Shown here: piece after piece, positions 1 to 6,955 of the stretch
How positions within the stretch are numbered: position 1 is the first letter of the stretch
How the letters are laid out: the number at the start of each line of letters is the position of its first letter
Assembly (NCBI GenBank): GCA_002711965.1
Contig: PASM01000019.1
Span: forward strand, 11,905-29,719
Direction of reading: 5' to 3'
Length of the DNA: 17,815 nucleotides
Source: Chloroflexota bacterium
GTDB taxonomy: Bacteria > Chloroflexota > Dehalococcoidia > UBA1151 > TMED-70
Notes under the pieces: generated by a model
What the model was told of the DNA's origin: nothing
Databases searched by the model: none
What the model saw: the letters and a program-made list of their open reading frames with translations, nothing else
Position numbers and translations under genes: made by a program

Positions 1-102
1 AGAAAATTTTCTAATAACTTCTTAAGCAATGCATTAAGAATTTCAGCTGGAACTCCTGAGCAAACTCGTAAGTTATTACAAGAGCTTGAAAAACTAATTT
101 AA
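1..102 (+). CDS. hisC: Histidinol-phosphate aminotransferase, C-terminal end (partial)
   Basis: Only the last 33 codons are present, ending in TAA at 100-102; the rest lies left of the window. The peptide contains LRISAGTPEQ followed by a short Leu/Glu-rich tail, which matches the C-terminal substrate-carboxylate Arg region of class I/II histidinol-phosphate aminotransferases (LRI.GTPEEN). HisC is PLP-dependent, converts imidazole-acetol phosphate to histidinol phosphate and acts in the cytosol. It is followed 17 bases later by hisB on the same strand, which fits a histidine operon. The identification rests on a short tail plus the neighbour, so another aminotransferase of the same fold is possible. 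Confidence 0.75.
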   Translation, partial: RKFSNNFLSNALRISAGTPEQTRKLLQELEKLI

Positions 103-119
103 TGATATAAATAAAAATT

Positions 120-713
120 ATGGTAAATGAAAGAAAATCTAAAAGAAATCGTTCTACAGGAGAAACCTCTATATCCATTGAAGTAAATTTAGATGGAAAA
201 GGGATATCAAATATTGAATCTCCTATTGGAATGCTAAACCATATGCTTGATCAAATAGCTAGGCATGGATTAATAGATATCAATGCTTCAATAAAAGGGG
301 ACTTGGAGACAGGTACTCACCATATTATTGAAGATACTGCTATTGTTTTAGGAATATGCATTGATGAAGCATTAGGAGATCGTTCAGGCATACTCAGAAT
401 GGGAGATAAAACTTGTCTTCTTGATGAAGCATTATGCAGTGTAGCTATAGATTTATCTGGAAGAGGATATGCAGTTATTGATATGGGTAGCTCTGACAAT
501 GAGGGCGAATTTTCTTTAGATATGGGTAGACATTTCTATGAATCATTATCATCAAATGGTAGATTTGGCATACATTTGAAAATGATTTCAGGTACAAATC
601 ACCATCATATTTTAGAATCATCATTTAAGACTTTTGCTAGAGCATTTAGAGAAGCTGCATCAATCGATCCTAGAAGAGTAGATTCAATTCCTTCAACAAA
701 AGGCTCTTTATAG
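120..713 (+). CDS. hisB: Imidazoleglycerol-phosphate dehydratase
   Basis: The 197-residue protein matches the usual length of the monofunctional HisB dehydratase, which turns imidazole glycerol phosphate into imidazole-acetol phosphate in histidine synthesis. Conserved blocks appear in order: HMLDQIARHG (41-50), TGTHHIIEDTA (65-74), the DLSGRGYA block (111-118), GTNHHHILESSFK (158-170) and the C-terminal IPSTKGSL. The two His-rich motifs (HHxxED and NHHHxxE) are the manganese ligands and catalytic residues of the family. The ATG start gives the normal N-terminus; no good Shine-Dalgarno precedes it, so coupling to the upstream hisC is likely. There is no fused HisB phosphatase domain. Its 3' end overlaps the convergent purS end by 6 bases. 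Confidence 0.97.
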   Translation: MVNERKSKRNRSTGETSISIEVNLDGKGISNIESPIGMLNHMLDQIARHGLIDINASIKGDLETGTHHIIEDTAIVLGICIDEALGDRSGILRMGDKTCLLDEALCSVAIDLSGRGYAVIDMGSSDNEGEFSLDMGRHFYESLSSNGRFGIHLKMISGTNHHHILESSFKTFARAFREAASIDPRRVDSIPSTKGSL

Positions 714-953
714 TTTTTCGTAAGAAAATTTTTCTATAATAGGATTTGATAATAATTTATCTGATATTTCTTCGATATTTTTTTGAGCTTCTTTTTCAGA
801 ATCAGAATCAATTTCTACATTAAATACTTTTCCAGATCTAATATTTTTTATTCCTGCAAATCCTATACGATTCGCAGATTCAGTTATAGTTAGTCCCTGA
901 GGGTCATTAACATTATCTTTTAATAAAATTTTCACTTCATATTTGTATATCAA
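708..953 (-). CDS. purS: Phosphoribosylformylglycinamidine synthase subunit PurS
   Basis: This 81-residue protein has the PurS length and pattern, with VKILLKDNVNDPQGLTI near the N-terminus and GKVFNVEID in the middle. PurS bridges PurQ (glutaminase) and small PurL in the FGAM synthase complex of step 4 of purine synthesis. The start is a TTG at 951-953. The ATG at 940 is out of frame, and a GTG six codons in would remove the first beta strand. An AAGAG Shine-Dalgarno lies about 8 bases upstream, near the end of tlpA. It is the last gene of the minus-strand operon. purQ and purL, its usual partners, are not adjacent: the next gene is the convergent hisB. It is separated from purC by three redox genes. 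Confidence 0.9.
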   Translation of the reverse strand: MIYKYEVKILLKDNVNDPQGLTITESANRIGFAGIKNIRSGKVFNVEIDSDSEKEAQKNIEEISDKLLSNPIIEKFSYEKL

Positions 954-965
954 TTAATTACTCTT

Positions 966-1556
966 TTATTTGATTTCATAGTTGTTTCCTGCTGTCATTA
1001 CTTGAAAAAATTGATCCTCAGATAAGGAACCTGCATGCCTCATATAAACAGTACCATCAGGATTTAAAAATACCCAGTATGGAAAAGCACTTAATCCAAA
1101 AGATTCTGCTATTGAATTTTCTTCATCATCAAAAATTACAGGTACAGTATATTTTTCTCTCTCGAGCCACTCATTAGGCGGATAATTATTCCTATTTTTA
1201 TCAACATGTGTTGCTACTGAGAATAAATTAATATTTTGAGGGAACCCGTTTGATTCAATGTATTTTTGAATCATGGGAACTTCTCTTTGACAATGAGAGC
1301 ACCAATGAGCCAAAAATACTATAATTGATGATTTTTTTTCTTCTAAACCTTTTCTAGTAGATAGGGTAATTGGTTCTCCATATAAATCTACACCAGTGGG
1401 AATTGGTGCAAAAGCACCGACTGCAGCATCTTCTATATTTCGTTTGTATTCTGGTAAAGTTCCACCTTTAATAGTAACTTCTGAAAAAGTGAAAGAAGAA
1501 CCTGAACAAGACATAATAGAAATTATTAATAAAACAAAAACTTTTTTCAATTGCAT
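966..1556 (-). CDS. TlpA/ResA-like thioredoxin-fold lipoprotein (CSHC active site)
   Basis: Starting at ATG 1554-1556 the protein has 196 residues. It begins with a lipoprotein signal peptide (Lys4-Lys5, hydrophobic stretch, lipobox IMSC with Cys17), so it should be anchored on the outer face of the cytoplasmic membrane. A thioredoxin fold follows: FLAHWCSHCQREVPM places the redox pair at Cys86/Cys89, and SAFPYWVF supplies the cis-proline near residue 159. An NPDG turn and a C-terminal helix end it. The longer TTG reading (1571) is rejected because a GGAGAT Shine-Dalgarno sits 7 bases before the ATG and would be inside the longer gene. The CxHC dipeptide resembles DsbA more than the usual WCxPC of TlpA, which hints at an oxidising role. 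It starts 1 base after the dsbB stop. The exact substrate is unknown. Confidence 0.85.
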   Translation of the reverse strand: MQLKKVFVLLIISIMSCSGSSFTFSEVTIKGGTLPEYKRNIEDAAVGAFAPIPTGVDLYGEPITLSTRKGLEEKKSSIIVFLAHWCSHCQREVPMIQKYIESNGFPQNINLFSVATHVDKNRNNYPPNEWLEREKYTVPVIFDDEENSIAESFGLSAFPYWVFLNPDGTVYMRHAGSLSEDQFFQVMTAGNNYEIK

Positions 1557-1557
1557 A

Positions 1558-2085
1558 TTACTTATCTCCAAGTATTTTGTAATTTACTAATATTAATAGT
1601 AATCCAAAAAAGTTAAAAAATGCCATTAATGGAATAGAAATAAATCCTAATTCCCAAATATAAGGACTTGAGCAGTTAACGATATCGCATGCTTCATCAG
1701 TAGGAAATAACTGAATAGAATAATGATAGAGGCTTAAAACTAATCCTAGAATTATAAAAGGAATAGAAATAAGGATTCCCAAAGAATCTTTTTTCAACCA
1801 ACTAACAAAATAAATAATTACTAATGGGAAAAGTAAAATCCTTTCGAACCAGCAGTATTTACATGGCTCTAAATTTTTTATTTCAGATAAGTACAAACTT
1901 GCTATTGTTCCTAATAATGACAAAATAAAGCAATAAAAAAGAACAGATTTTAAATCAAGCATCGATTTTGCATGTAAGTTTCTAGTAATAAAATTATTTT
2001 TATTAATAAGATTTAAAATTGTAGTTACGACAAATAATGCAATGTACACCAGACTGAGAAAAGCAAGGATCTTAATTTCTGCCAT
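1558..2085 (-). CDS. DsbB/BdbC-family membrane thiol oxidoreductase
   Basis: This 175-residue integral membrane protein carries both DsbB cysteine pairs: EPCKYCWFERILL (Cys75/Cys78) and ACDIVNCSSPYIWELGFISIPLMA (Cys133/Cys138). In the DsbB/BdbC family the first pair passes electrons to quinone and the second reoxidises a periplasmic thioredoxin-fold oxidase. Predicted helices lie at about 5-26, 47-67, 82-97, 102-122 and 148-170. Canonical DsbB has four, so the N-terminal helix is extra. A GAGGAAA Shine-Dalgarno overlaps the end of the upstream DUF3105 gene, which stops 3 bases before the ATG. The tlpA-like gene follows immediately. The pair is likely a DsbB with its lipoprotein partner; no DsbA-type protein is encoded in this window. 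Confidence 0.85.
   Translation of the reverse strand: MAEIKILAFLSLVYIALFVVTTILNLINKNNFITRNLHAKSMLDLKSVLFYCFILSLLGTIASLYLSEIKNLEPCKYCWFERILLFPLVIIYFVSWLKKDSLGILISIPFIILGLVLSLYHYSIQLFPTDEACDIVNCSSPYIWELGFISIPLMAFFNFFGLLLILVNYKILGDK
1564..1569 (-). promoter_or_regulatory. Shine-Dalgarno site fixing the tlpA-like start
   Basis: GGAGAT on the minus strand lies 7 bases before ATG 1556, inside the last codons of dsbB. Its position supports the ATG start over the in-frame TTG at 1571, and places the lipobox cysteine at residue 17. Confidence 0.7.
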
Positions 2086-2088
2086 TAT

Positions 2089-2799
2089 TTAGTTTCCTCG
2101 AAAAGAAGATAATGGAGCTCTATCTTGGTATGCTTCTATAAATTCAATTATTTTTTCCTCGTCAAATTCTATAAGTTTTAAATGATGTCTCCAACCAGTT
2201 ATCATTATTGGATATTCATCAAAGGCACTATATGGAGTCATAATAAACTGATATCCATTTGATGGGATTAGATTGTAAAAGTCTTCTTTCAATTGATCAC
2301 AAACAGGTCCACCTTCTTTAATAGAAGTTGCTTCTTGATCTATTCTTGAGCAATCATAATGAAGTCCGATTCCTCCATGCAACAAATTAGCAACTAGAAT
2401 TTCGTTTGGCAATTGAGTTTCATACTTTCCCCATGGAGCAGGTGATGTGACACCAACACCAGGTACAGGTCTTTCCAAGTCTATCCAGTAGGCTCCTGAT
2501 GTAGGAGGAGAAATTGAATATCCTTTATGAGGCTCTCCAATTCCAACTTCTTTTCTGCTATCTTCAGGATCTACAGATACGGGGCCTTCAAGATTTACTC
2601 CCTTACCTTTGATTTTATTGCTTGAACTTCCAGCCCCTAATGCAGGGCTTATTGTCAATCCAAGTATAAATACTAGAGCTAAAATACCTCCAAAAAAGTA
2701 AATAAAAAATCTTTTTCTTCTTTTTTTCTCTTTATTTTTATCTCTTCTTTCATTAGAAATTTGAGTTTTACTCATTCCTTTGCGATGATCTGGTCTCAT
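2089..2799 (-). CDS. DUF3105 membrane-anchored protein
   Basis: The 236-residue protein has a very basic N-terminal tail (residues 17-30, Lys/Arg-rich), one transmembrane helix at about 31-52, a low-complexity linker and a DUF3105 domain. The domain is recognisable from HKGYSISPPTSG (91-102), the APWGKY block (121-126), PNEILVANLLHGGIGLHYDC (131-150) and the C-terminal DEEKIIEFIEAYQDRAP. The positive-inside rule places the domain outside the cell. As I recall the family consensus, the SGPH and VHNLEHG blocks are rich in His and Glu; here they read SGAY and VANLLHG, so a putative metal site may be lost. Cys150 and Cys167 could form a disulfide, consistent with the adjacent dsbB. Start: ATG 2799 with AAGGA about 15 bases upstream. 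The alternative ATG at 2775 has AAAGGA directly abutting it, which is too close. The biochemical role of the family is unknown. Confidence 0.8.
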   Translation of the reverse strand: MRPDHRKGMSKTQISNERRDKNKEKKRRKRFFIYFFGGILALVFILGLTISPALGAGSSSNKIKGKGVNLEGPVSVDPEDSRKEVGIGEPHKGYSISPPTSGAYWIDLERPVPGVGVTSPAPWGKYETQLPNEILVANLLHGGIGLHYDCSRIDQEATSIKEGGPVCDQLKEDFYNLIPSNGYQFIMTPYSAFDEYPIMITGWRHHLKLIEFDEEKIIEFIEAYQDRAPLSSFRGN

Positions 2800-2830
2800 T
2801 TTAACTATTTTATTTTCCTTAATTTAAAAT

Positions 2831-3727
2831 CTATATGTTTAATTTATCATTGGTAATTATTTCATAAATCTCTAAATACCTTAGTAATGTCTTATTTATT
2901 ATCTCATTTGGAACGGAAGGAGGAGGAGGATTTTTATCCCAAGTTTGGTCATTTAGCCAATTTCTTAGAAATTGTTTATCGTAAGGATTAGGTGATTTTC
3001 CTTCAAAATAATCATCAGATTTCCAAAATCTGCTTGAGTCAGGAGTAAGAACTTCATCAATTAAAGTGATTTTATTTTCAATTATTCCAAATTCAAATTT
3101 AGTGTCAGCCAGTATGATTCCTTTATTTAAACAATAAGTATGAGCTTTTTGATAAATATTAATAGAAATTTCTTCTAACTGATTGTAAAGTTCGGAGCCT
3201 ATAAGATTTTCACCCTCTGTTTTTGAAAGAGGTTCATCATGTCCTTCGCTAGCTTTGGTTGATGGAGTAAAAATAGGTGTTTCAAATTTTTGCGCTTCGA
3301 CAATATTTTTATCTAAAATCATACCATTCATTGTTTGGTGCTTTTTATACTCATTCCATGCACTACCTGTAATATATCCGCGAACCACGCATTCCATGTC
3401 TATACGTTTAGCTTTTTTTACAATTGTTGATCTTTGTAAAATCTTTTGATCAAGATTTTTATGATTATTAAAAGTTGAAAAATCAAAATCTATACCACTA
3501 GAAATATAGTGATTTTCATACTCCTCTAGAAGATTGAACCAAAATGAGCTTAATTGATTTAAAATAATCCCTTTTCCAGGGACTACCTCGTTCATAATAA
3601 CATCGAATGCTGAAATTCTATCTGTAGCAACAAATAATAAAAAGTCATCGTTTAATTCATATATATCTCTAACTTTTCCAGAATGAATTTTGTTATTTAA
3701 GTTAGTATTCTTTAGTTTATTTTCCAT
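2831..3727 (-). CDS. purC: Phosphoribosylaminoimidazole-succinocarboxamide (SAICAR) synthase
   Basis: PurC ligates aspartate to CAIR with ATP, a late step of IMP synthesis. The 298-residue chain is of the longer, yeast-like type (about 300) rather than the short E. coli type (about 237). Clear family blocks are HSGKVRDIYEL (15-25), TDRISAFDVIM (35-45), VVRGYITGSAW (114-124), the FTPSTKASEGHDEP block (153-166), ILADTKFEFG, and LIDEVLTPDSSRFW. A good Shine-Dalgarno (AAGGGAT) precedes the ATG. The gene overlaps the end of purB by 16 bases, which implies translational coupling. A 31-base gap follows before the DUF3105 gene, the largest gap in the operon. Its substrate is supplied by the earlier purine steps, and its product is used by PurB encoded just upstream. 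Confidence 0.97.
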   Translation of the reverse strand: MENKLKNTNLNNKIHSGKVRDIYELNDDFLLFVATDRISAFDVIMNEVVPGKGIILNQLSSFWFNLLEEYENHYISSGIDFDFSTFNNHKNLDQKILQRSTIVKKAKRIDMECVVRGYITGSAWNEYKKHQTMNGMILDKNIVEAQKFETPIFTPSTKASEGHDEPLSKTEGENLIGSELYNQLEEISINIYQKAHTYCLNKGIILADTKFEFGIIENKITLIDEVLTPDSSRFWKSDDYFEGKSPNPYDKQFLRNWLNDQTWDKNPPPPSVPNEIINKTLLRYLEIYEIITNDKLNI

Positions 3728-5019
3728 CCTAATCCCTTGAATTGATCTTTAGTAAATCTTAAATAAAAATCATAATCAAAAATTTCATTTATTTCTTCTT
3801 TACTTATCAAGGAAGATACAACATCATTTTTTAGACATAGATCTTTTAAGTTTATATTCTCTTCTATAACTTCCATCGATAAAGATTGCACTAGATCATA
3901 TGCTTTGTTTTTTTCTAGCCCTGATTCAACAAGTTTGAGCATTATTCTAGGGGAAAAAATTAACCCTTTTGCATCTTCTAAGTTTTTCATCATTTTTTCT
4001 CTATTTATTTCTAATCCAGAAATAATTTCATTTGAAAGAAATAATATATAGTCTGTAGCTATAGATGAGTCAGGAAGTATTACTCTCTCAGCTGATGAAT
4101 GTGAAATATCTCTTTCATGCCAAAGTGGAATATTTTGCATTGCTGTAGAACTATTTGATCTTATAACTCTTGCTAATCCACAAATTCTTTCTGAAAGTTC
4201 CGGGTTTCTTTTATGTGGCATAGAAGAAGATCCTTTAGTTACAAATCCTTTTTTCCCAAAGGGTTCTCTTGCTTCATCTAACTCGCTTCTTTGAAGATGT
4301 CTAATTTCAATAGCAATTTTTTCTAAAGAACTTGCCAAAAGAGCTAAATTTTGAGAATATTCTCCATGTATATCTCTTTGAATTACTTGATTAGTTATTA
4401 TTGCTGGCCTTAATCCTAATTTTTTCGAAACTATTTTTTCTAATTCTGGAGAAACAGTTGCAAAAGATCCAACTGGACCTGAAATCATACAAATAGCAGA
4501 TCTTTCTTTAGTTTGCTTCAATCTTTCAGAATGTCTTTTTAATTCATCCCAAAAGATTCCTAATTTTGATCCAAAGCTCATGGGTTCAGCGTGCATTCCA
4601 TGGGATCTACCCATTATTGGAGTGTCGATCTCTTCAATTGCCTTAGTTTTTAAAGAGTTCATTAATTGATTTATGCCATCAATTATATGATCTATTGATT
4701 CAATCAATTGAAGACTTAAAGCAGTATCTTTTACATCGTTAGATGTTATGCCATGGTGAATCCATCTTGATTCATCTCCTAAGCCTTCAGAAACCGATCT
4801 TACAAAAGAAACAATATCATGTTTTGTTTCATTGAAATATTTTTCATAAGTATTTATGTCGAATTTGATATTTTTTATTTTCGACAAGTCTGAATCTGGT
4901 ATTATTCCTAGTTCATTCCAAGCTTCACATGTAGCTATTTCAACATCTAACCAATAGTTATACATGTTTTCATCTGACCAAATCTGTGAAATTTTTTTTC
5001 TAGAGTATCTAGGAATCAA
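3712..5019 (-). CDS. purB: Adenylosuccinate lyase
   Basis: PurB belongs to the fumarase/aspartase superfamily and cleaves fumarate from SAICAR and from adenylosuccinate, so it serves both IMP and AMP synthesis. The 435-residue length is typical. It shows the IPRYSRKKISQIWSDENMY N-terminus, HHGITSNDVKDTA (88-100), GRSHGMHAEPMSFG (137-150, with the general-acid His140), GPVGSFATVSPELE, and the superfamily signature SSMPHKRNPE (265-274). The start is a TTG at 5017-5019. It is supported by an AAAGGA Shine-Dalgarno 7 bases upstream that overlaps the stop of the HAD gene, and by the exact match of the family's 'MIPRYSR' opening. Its tail overlaps purC. Confidence 0.97.
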   Translation of the reverse strand: MIPRYSRKKISQIWSDENMYNYWLDVEIATCEAWNELGIIPDSDLSKIKNIKFDINTYEKYFNETKHDIVSFVRSVSEGLGDESRWIHHGITSNDVKDTALSLQLIESIDHIIDGINQLMNSLKTKAIEEIDTPIMGRSHGMHAEPMSFGSKLGIFWDELKRHSERLKQTKERSAICMISGPVGSFATVSPELEKIVSKKLGLRPAIITNQVIQRDIHGEYSQNLALLASSLEKIAIEIRHLQRSELDEAREPFGKKGFVTKGSSSMPHKRNPELSERICGLARVIRSNSSTAMQNIPLWHERDISHSSAERVILPDSSIATDYILFLSNEIISGLEINREKMMKNLEDAKGLIFSPRIMLKLVESGLEKNKAYDLVQSLSMEVIEENINLKDLCLKNDVVSSLISKEEINEIFDYDFYLRFTKDQFKGLGWKIN

Positions 5020-5030
5020 TAATTTTTCCT

Positions 5031-5687
5031 TTATAGATTAGTAATATGTTTTTCAAGCTGCTTAAAATTTTCAAACTTATTTACAGTTATTTTTCTTTCT
5101 AAAAGACTATTATATAACGGATTTAGAGCAAAAATTTCATCACACTTTACAGATGCACACAAATCTGTAGTTATACCGTCTCCAACATAGATAAGAAAAC
5201 TGTTTTTTCTTAGTTGTTCTACTGTTTTACATTTACATATTCCCCAATCAGGAGAACACATATCATCAAAAGATTTTTTATATTCAAAATTAGGGTTTTT
5301 ATTTTTATCAAAATGAACCTCTGCTGCTATTACATTTAAAGATTTTTCAAACTCCTTTAAAACTGGATTTATATACATATCTAATCCTGAACTCAAAACA
5401 TAAATATTGATTTCTTTTTTTTCACAATAGTTAACTAAATTCTTAAAGCCTGATCTGATAATGCTATTTTTTTTTGAGCTAGTCTCTATTTTGGAAGTAT
5501 CTGTAACTTTAAATGCTTTTTCAAAAGATAATTCTTGATAGGTTCTAAAATTTATTTTTTTTGTTCTATAAAGTTTAGCAATCTGATCATATTCTGAAGG
5601 AACAAAGTCACGCAAAACATCCCTTGCCGTATTAGATTCAACTATAGTATCGTCAAAGTCTATTATCAGGCTAATTTTATTAGTCAT
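5031..5687 (-). CDS. HAD-superfamily phosphatase, MtnX/phosphoserine-phosphatase-like
   Basis: The 218-residue soluble protein has the four HAD motifs: IDFDDT (Asp10 nucleophile, Asp12 acid/base), LSSGLD (Ser99/Ser100), a likely motif III Lys around residue 154-161, and YVGDGITTD (Asp170, Asp175 for magnesium). A small helical cap occupies about residues 15-80. A cysteine cluster, Cys144, Cys151 and Cys153 (CSPDWGICKC), precedes the motif III lysine. Similar Cys-rich segments occur in MtnX-type methylthiopentenyl-phosphate phosphatases. Other methionine-salvage genes are absent here, so the substrate is open. Its position between purD and purB, overlapping purD by 8 bases, makes a nucleotide- or purine-linked phosphate ester at least as likely. 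Family assignment is firm, substrate unknown. Confidence 0.8.
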   Translation of the reverse strand: MTNKISLIIDFDDTIVESNTARDVLRDFVPSEYDQIAKLYRTKKINFRTYQELSFEKAFKVTDTSKIETSSKKNSIIRSGFKNLVNYCEKKEINIYVLSSGLDMYINPVLKEFEKSLNVIAAEVHFDKNKNPNFEYKKSFDDMCSPDWGICKCKTVEQLRKNSFLIYVGDGITTDLCASVKCDEIFALNPLYNSLLERKITVNKFENFKQLEKHITNL

Positions 5688-6951
5688 TTTTTACAGCTCG
5701 TAATCCAATGTCTTTTCTATAAAAAGAATCCTTAAAGGATATTTTTTCTATTTGTGAATAAATATTTTCTCTACAAATTTGTATTGAATTATCTATGTTT
5801 GATAACACTAAGACTCTTCCACCATTAGTAACAATTTTTTTATTTTTATATTTTGTTCCTGAGTGAAAACAAATTATATTTTTATCTATATCTTTAAGAC
5901 CTTTGATCTCAAGTTCTTTACTATATTTTTCTGGATATCCCCCAGAGCATAAAACTACGCATACTCCTTTTTTATTTTTCCATTTTACTGAGTCTTTTTT
6001 TAAGTTTGAATTTGCTATTTCCATAAAAGTATCCAAGATATTACCTTCAAACATTGGCATTATAAGTTCACATTCTGGATCTCCAAAACGACAATTATAT
6101 TCAATAACTTTAGGCCCTTCTTTAGTAATCATTAGACCTGTATAAAGCATCCCCTTAAAAATAGATTTTTTATCTCTCATGGCATTAATTGTGGGTTCAA
6201 TTATTTCTCCAACTATTGTTTTTTCTAAATTAGTAGACCAAAATTCAGGAGGTGTATAACATCCCATTCCTCCTGTATTAAGCCCAAGATCGTTGTCATA
6301 CACTCGTTTATAATCACAAATGGCTATTGGTTTTGAATAATTAAATCCATCTGTAAAACAGAATACGCTCACTTCTTTTCCAAAAATCCTATCTTCTATT
6401 AAAATAGATTTACCCGATTTTCCTAGTTTATTCTTATTCAGTAATTCATCTAAAGTTTTAATCATTTCCATTTCAGAATCAGGTAAGAAAACTCCTTTTC
6501 CTGCTGCTAATCCATCTGCTTTTATAACGATGTTATCGCAACCTTTTGATAAACAATATTTCTTTGCTTTTTCAAAATCTTCAAAGAATTCTGCATAAGA
6601 TGTAGGGATATTATTTTCCATCATCAATTTCTTAGAAAAAACTTTTGATGACTCAATCCTTGATGCTTCTTTTGTGGGGCCAAAAGTTTTTATATTATTT
6701 TTAGAAAGTAAATTAGAAATACCATTGCTTAATGGTTCTTCAGGTCCAACAACAACTAAATCGGGTTTCAAATTAACTATTTCAGAGACAATTGAATTTA
6801 ATTCAGAGTTTTCTATATTTATATTTTTTGATAATTGAGAAATACCATAATTATCACTAAATGAAATTATTTCTTTTACCCTTTTATCTGAAGACAATTT
6901 CCATATAATTGAGTGCTCTCTTCCACCTGAACCTATTACTACAATTCTCAT
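5680..6951 (-). CDS. purD: Phosphoribosylamine-glycine ligase (GAR synthetase)
   Basis: PurD joins phosphoribosylamine and glycine using ATP, the second step of purine synthesis. From ATG 6949-6951 the protein has 423 residues, the usual length. It opens with RIVVIGSGGREHSIIW. The ATP-grasp blocks are evident: GPEEPLSNGI, KADGLAAGKGVFLP, EDRIFGKEVSVFCF, NTGGMGCYTPPEFW, and VIEYNCRFGDPECE, whose acidic residues bind magnesium. GGRVLVLSN near the end is the C-terminal domain signature. A longer TTG reading (6969) would add six residues that no family member needs and would begin inside guaA. The chosen ATG leaves a 4-base gap after the guaA stop. The last 8 bases overlap the HAD gene start. Confidence 0.96.
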   Translation of the reverse strand: MRIVVIGSGGREHSIIWKLSSDKRVKEIISFSDNYGISQLSKNINIENSELNSIVSEIVNLKPDLVVVGPEEPLSNGISNLLSKNNIKTFGPTKEASRIESSKVFSKKLMMENNIPTSYAEFFEDFEKAKKYCLSKGCDNIVIKADGLAAGKGVFLPDSEMEMIKTLDELLNKNKLGKSGKSILIEDRIFGKEVSVFCFTDGFNYSKPIAICDYKRVYDNDLGLNTGGMGCYTPPEFWSTNLEKTIVGEIIEPTINAMRDKKSIFKGMLYTGLMITKEGPKVIEYNCRFGDPECELIMPMFEGNILDTFMEIANSNLKKDSVKWKNKKGVCVVLCSGGYPEKYSKELEIKGLKDIDKNIICFHSGTKYKNKKIVTNGGRVLVLSNIDNSIQICRENIYSQIEKISFKDSFYRKDIGLRAVKND

Positions 6952-6955
6952 AAAT

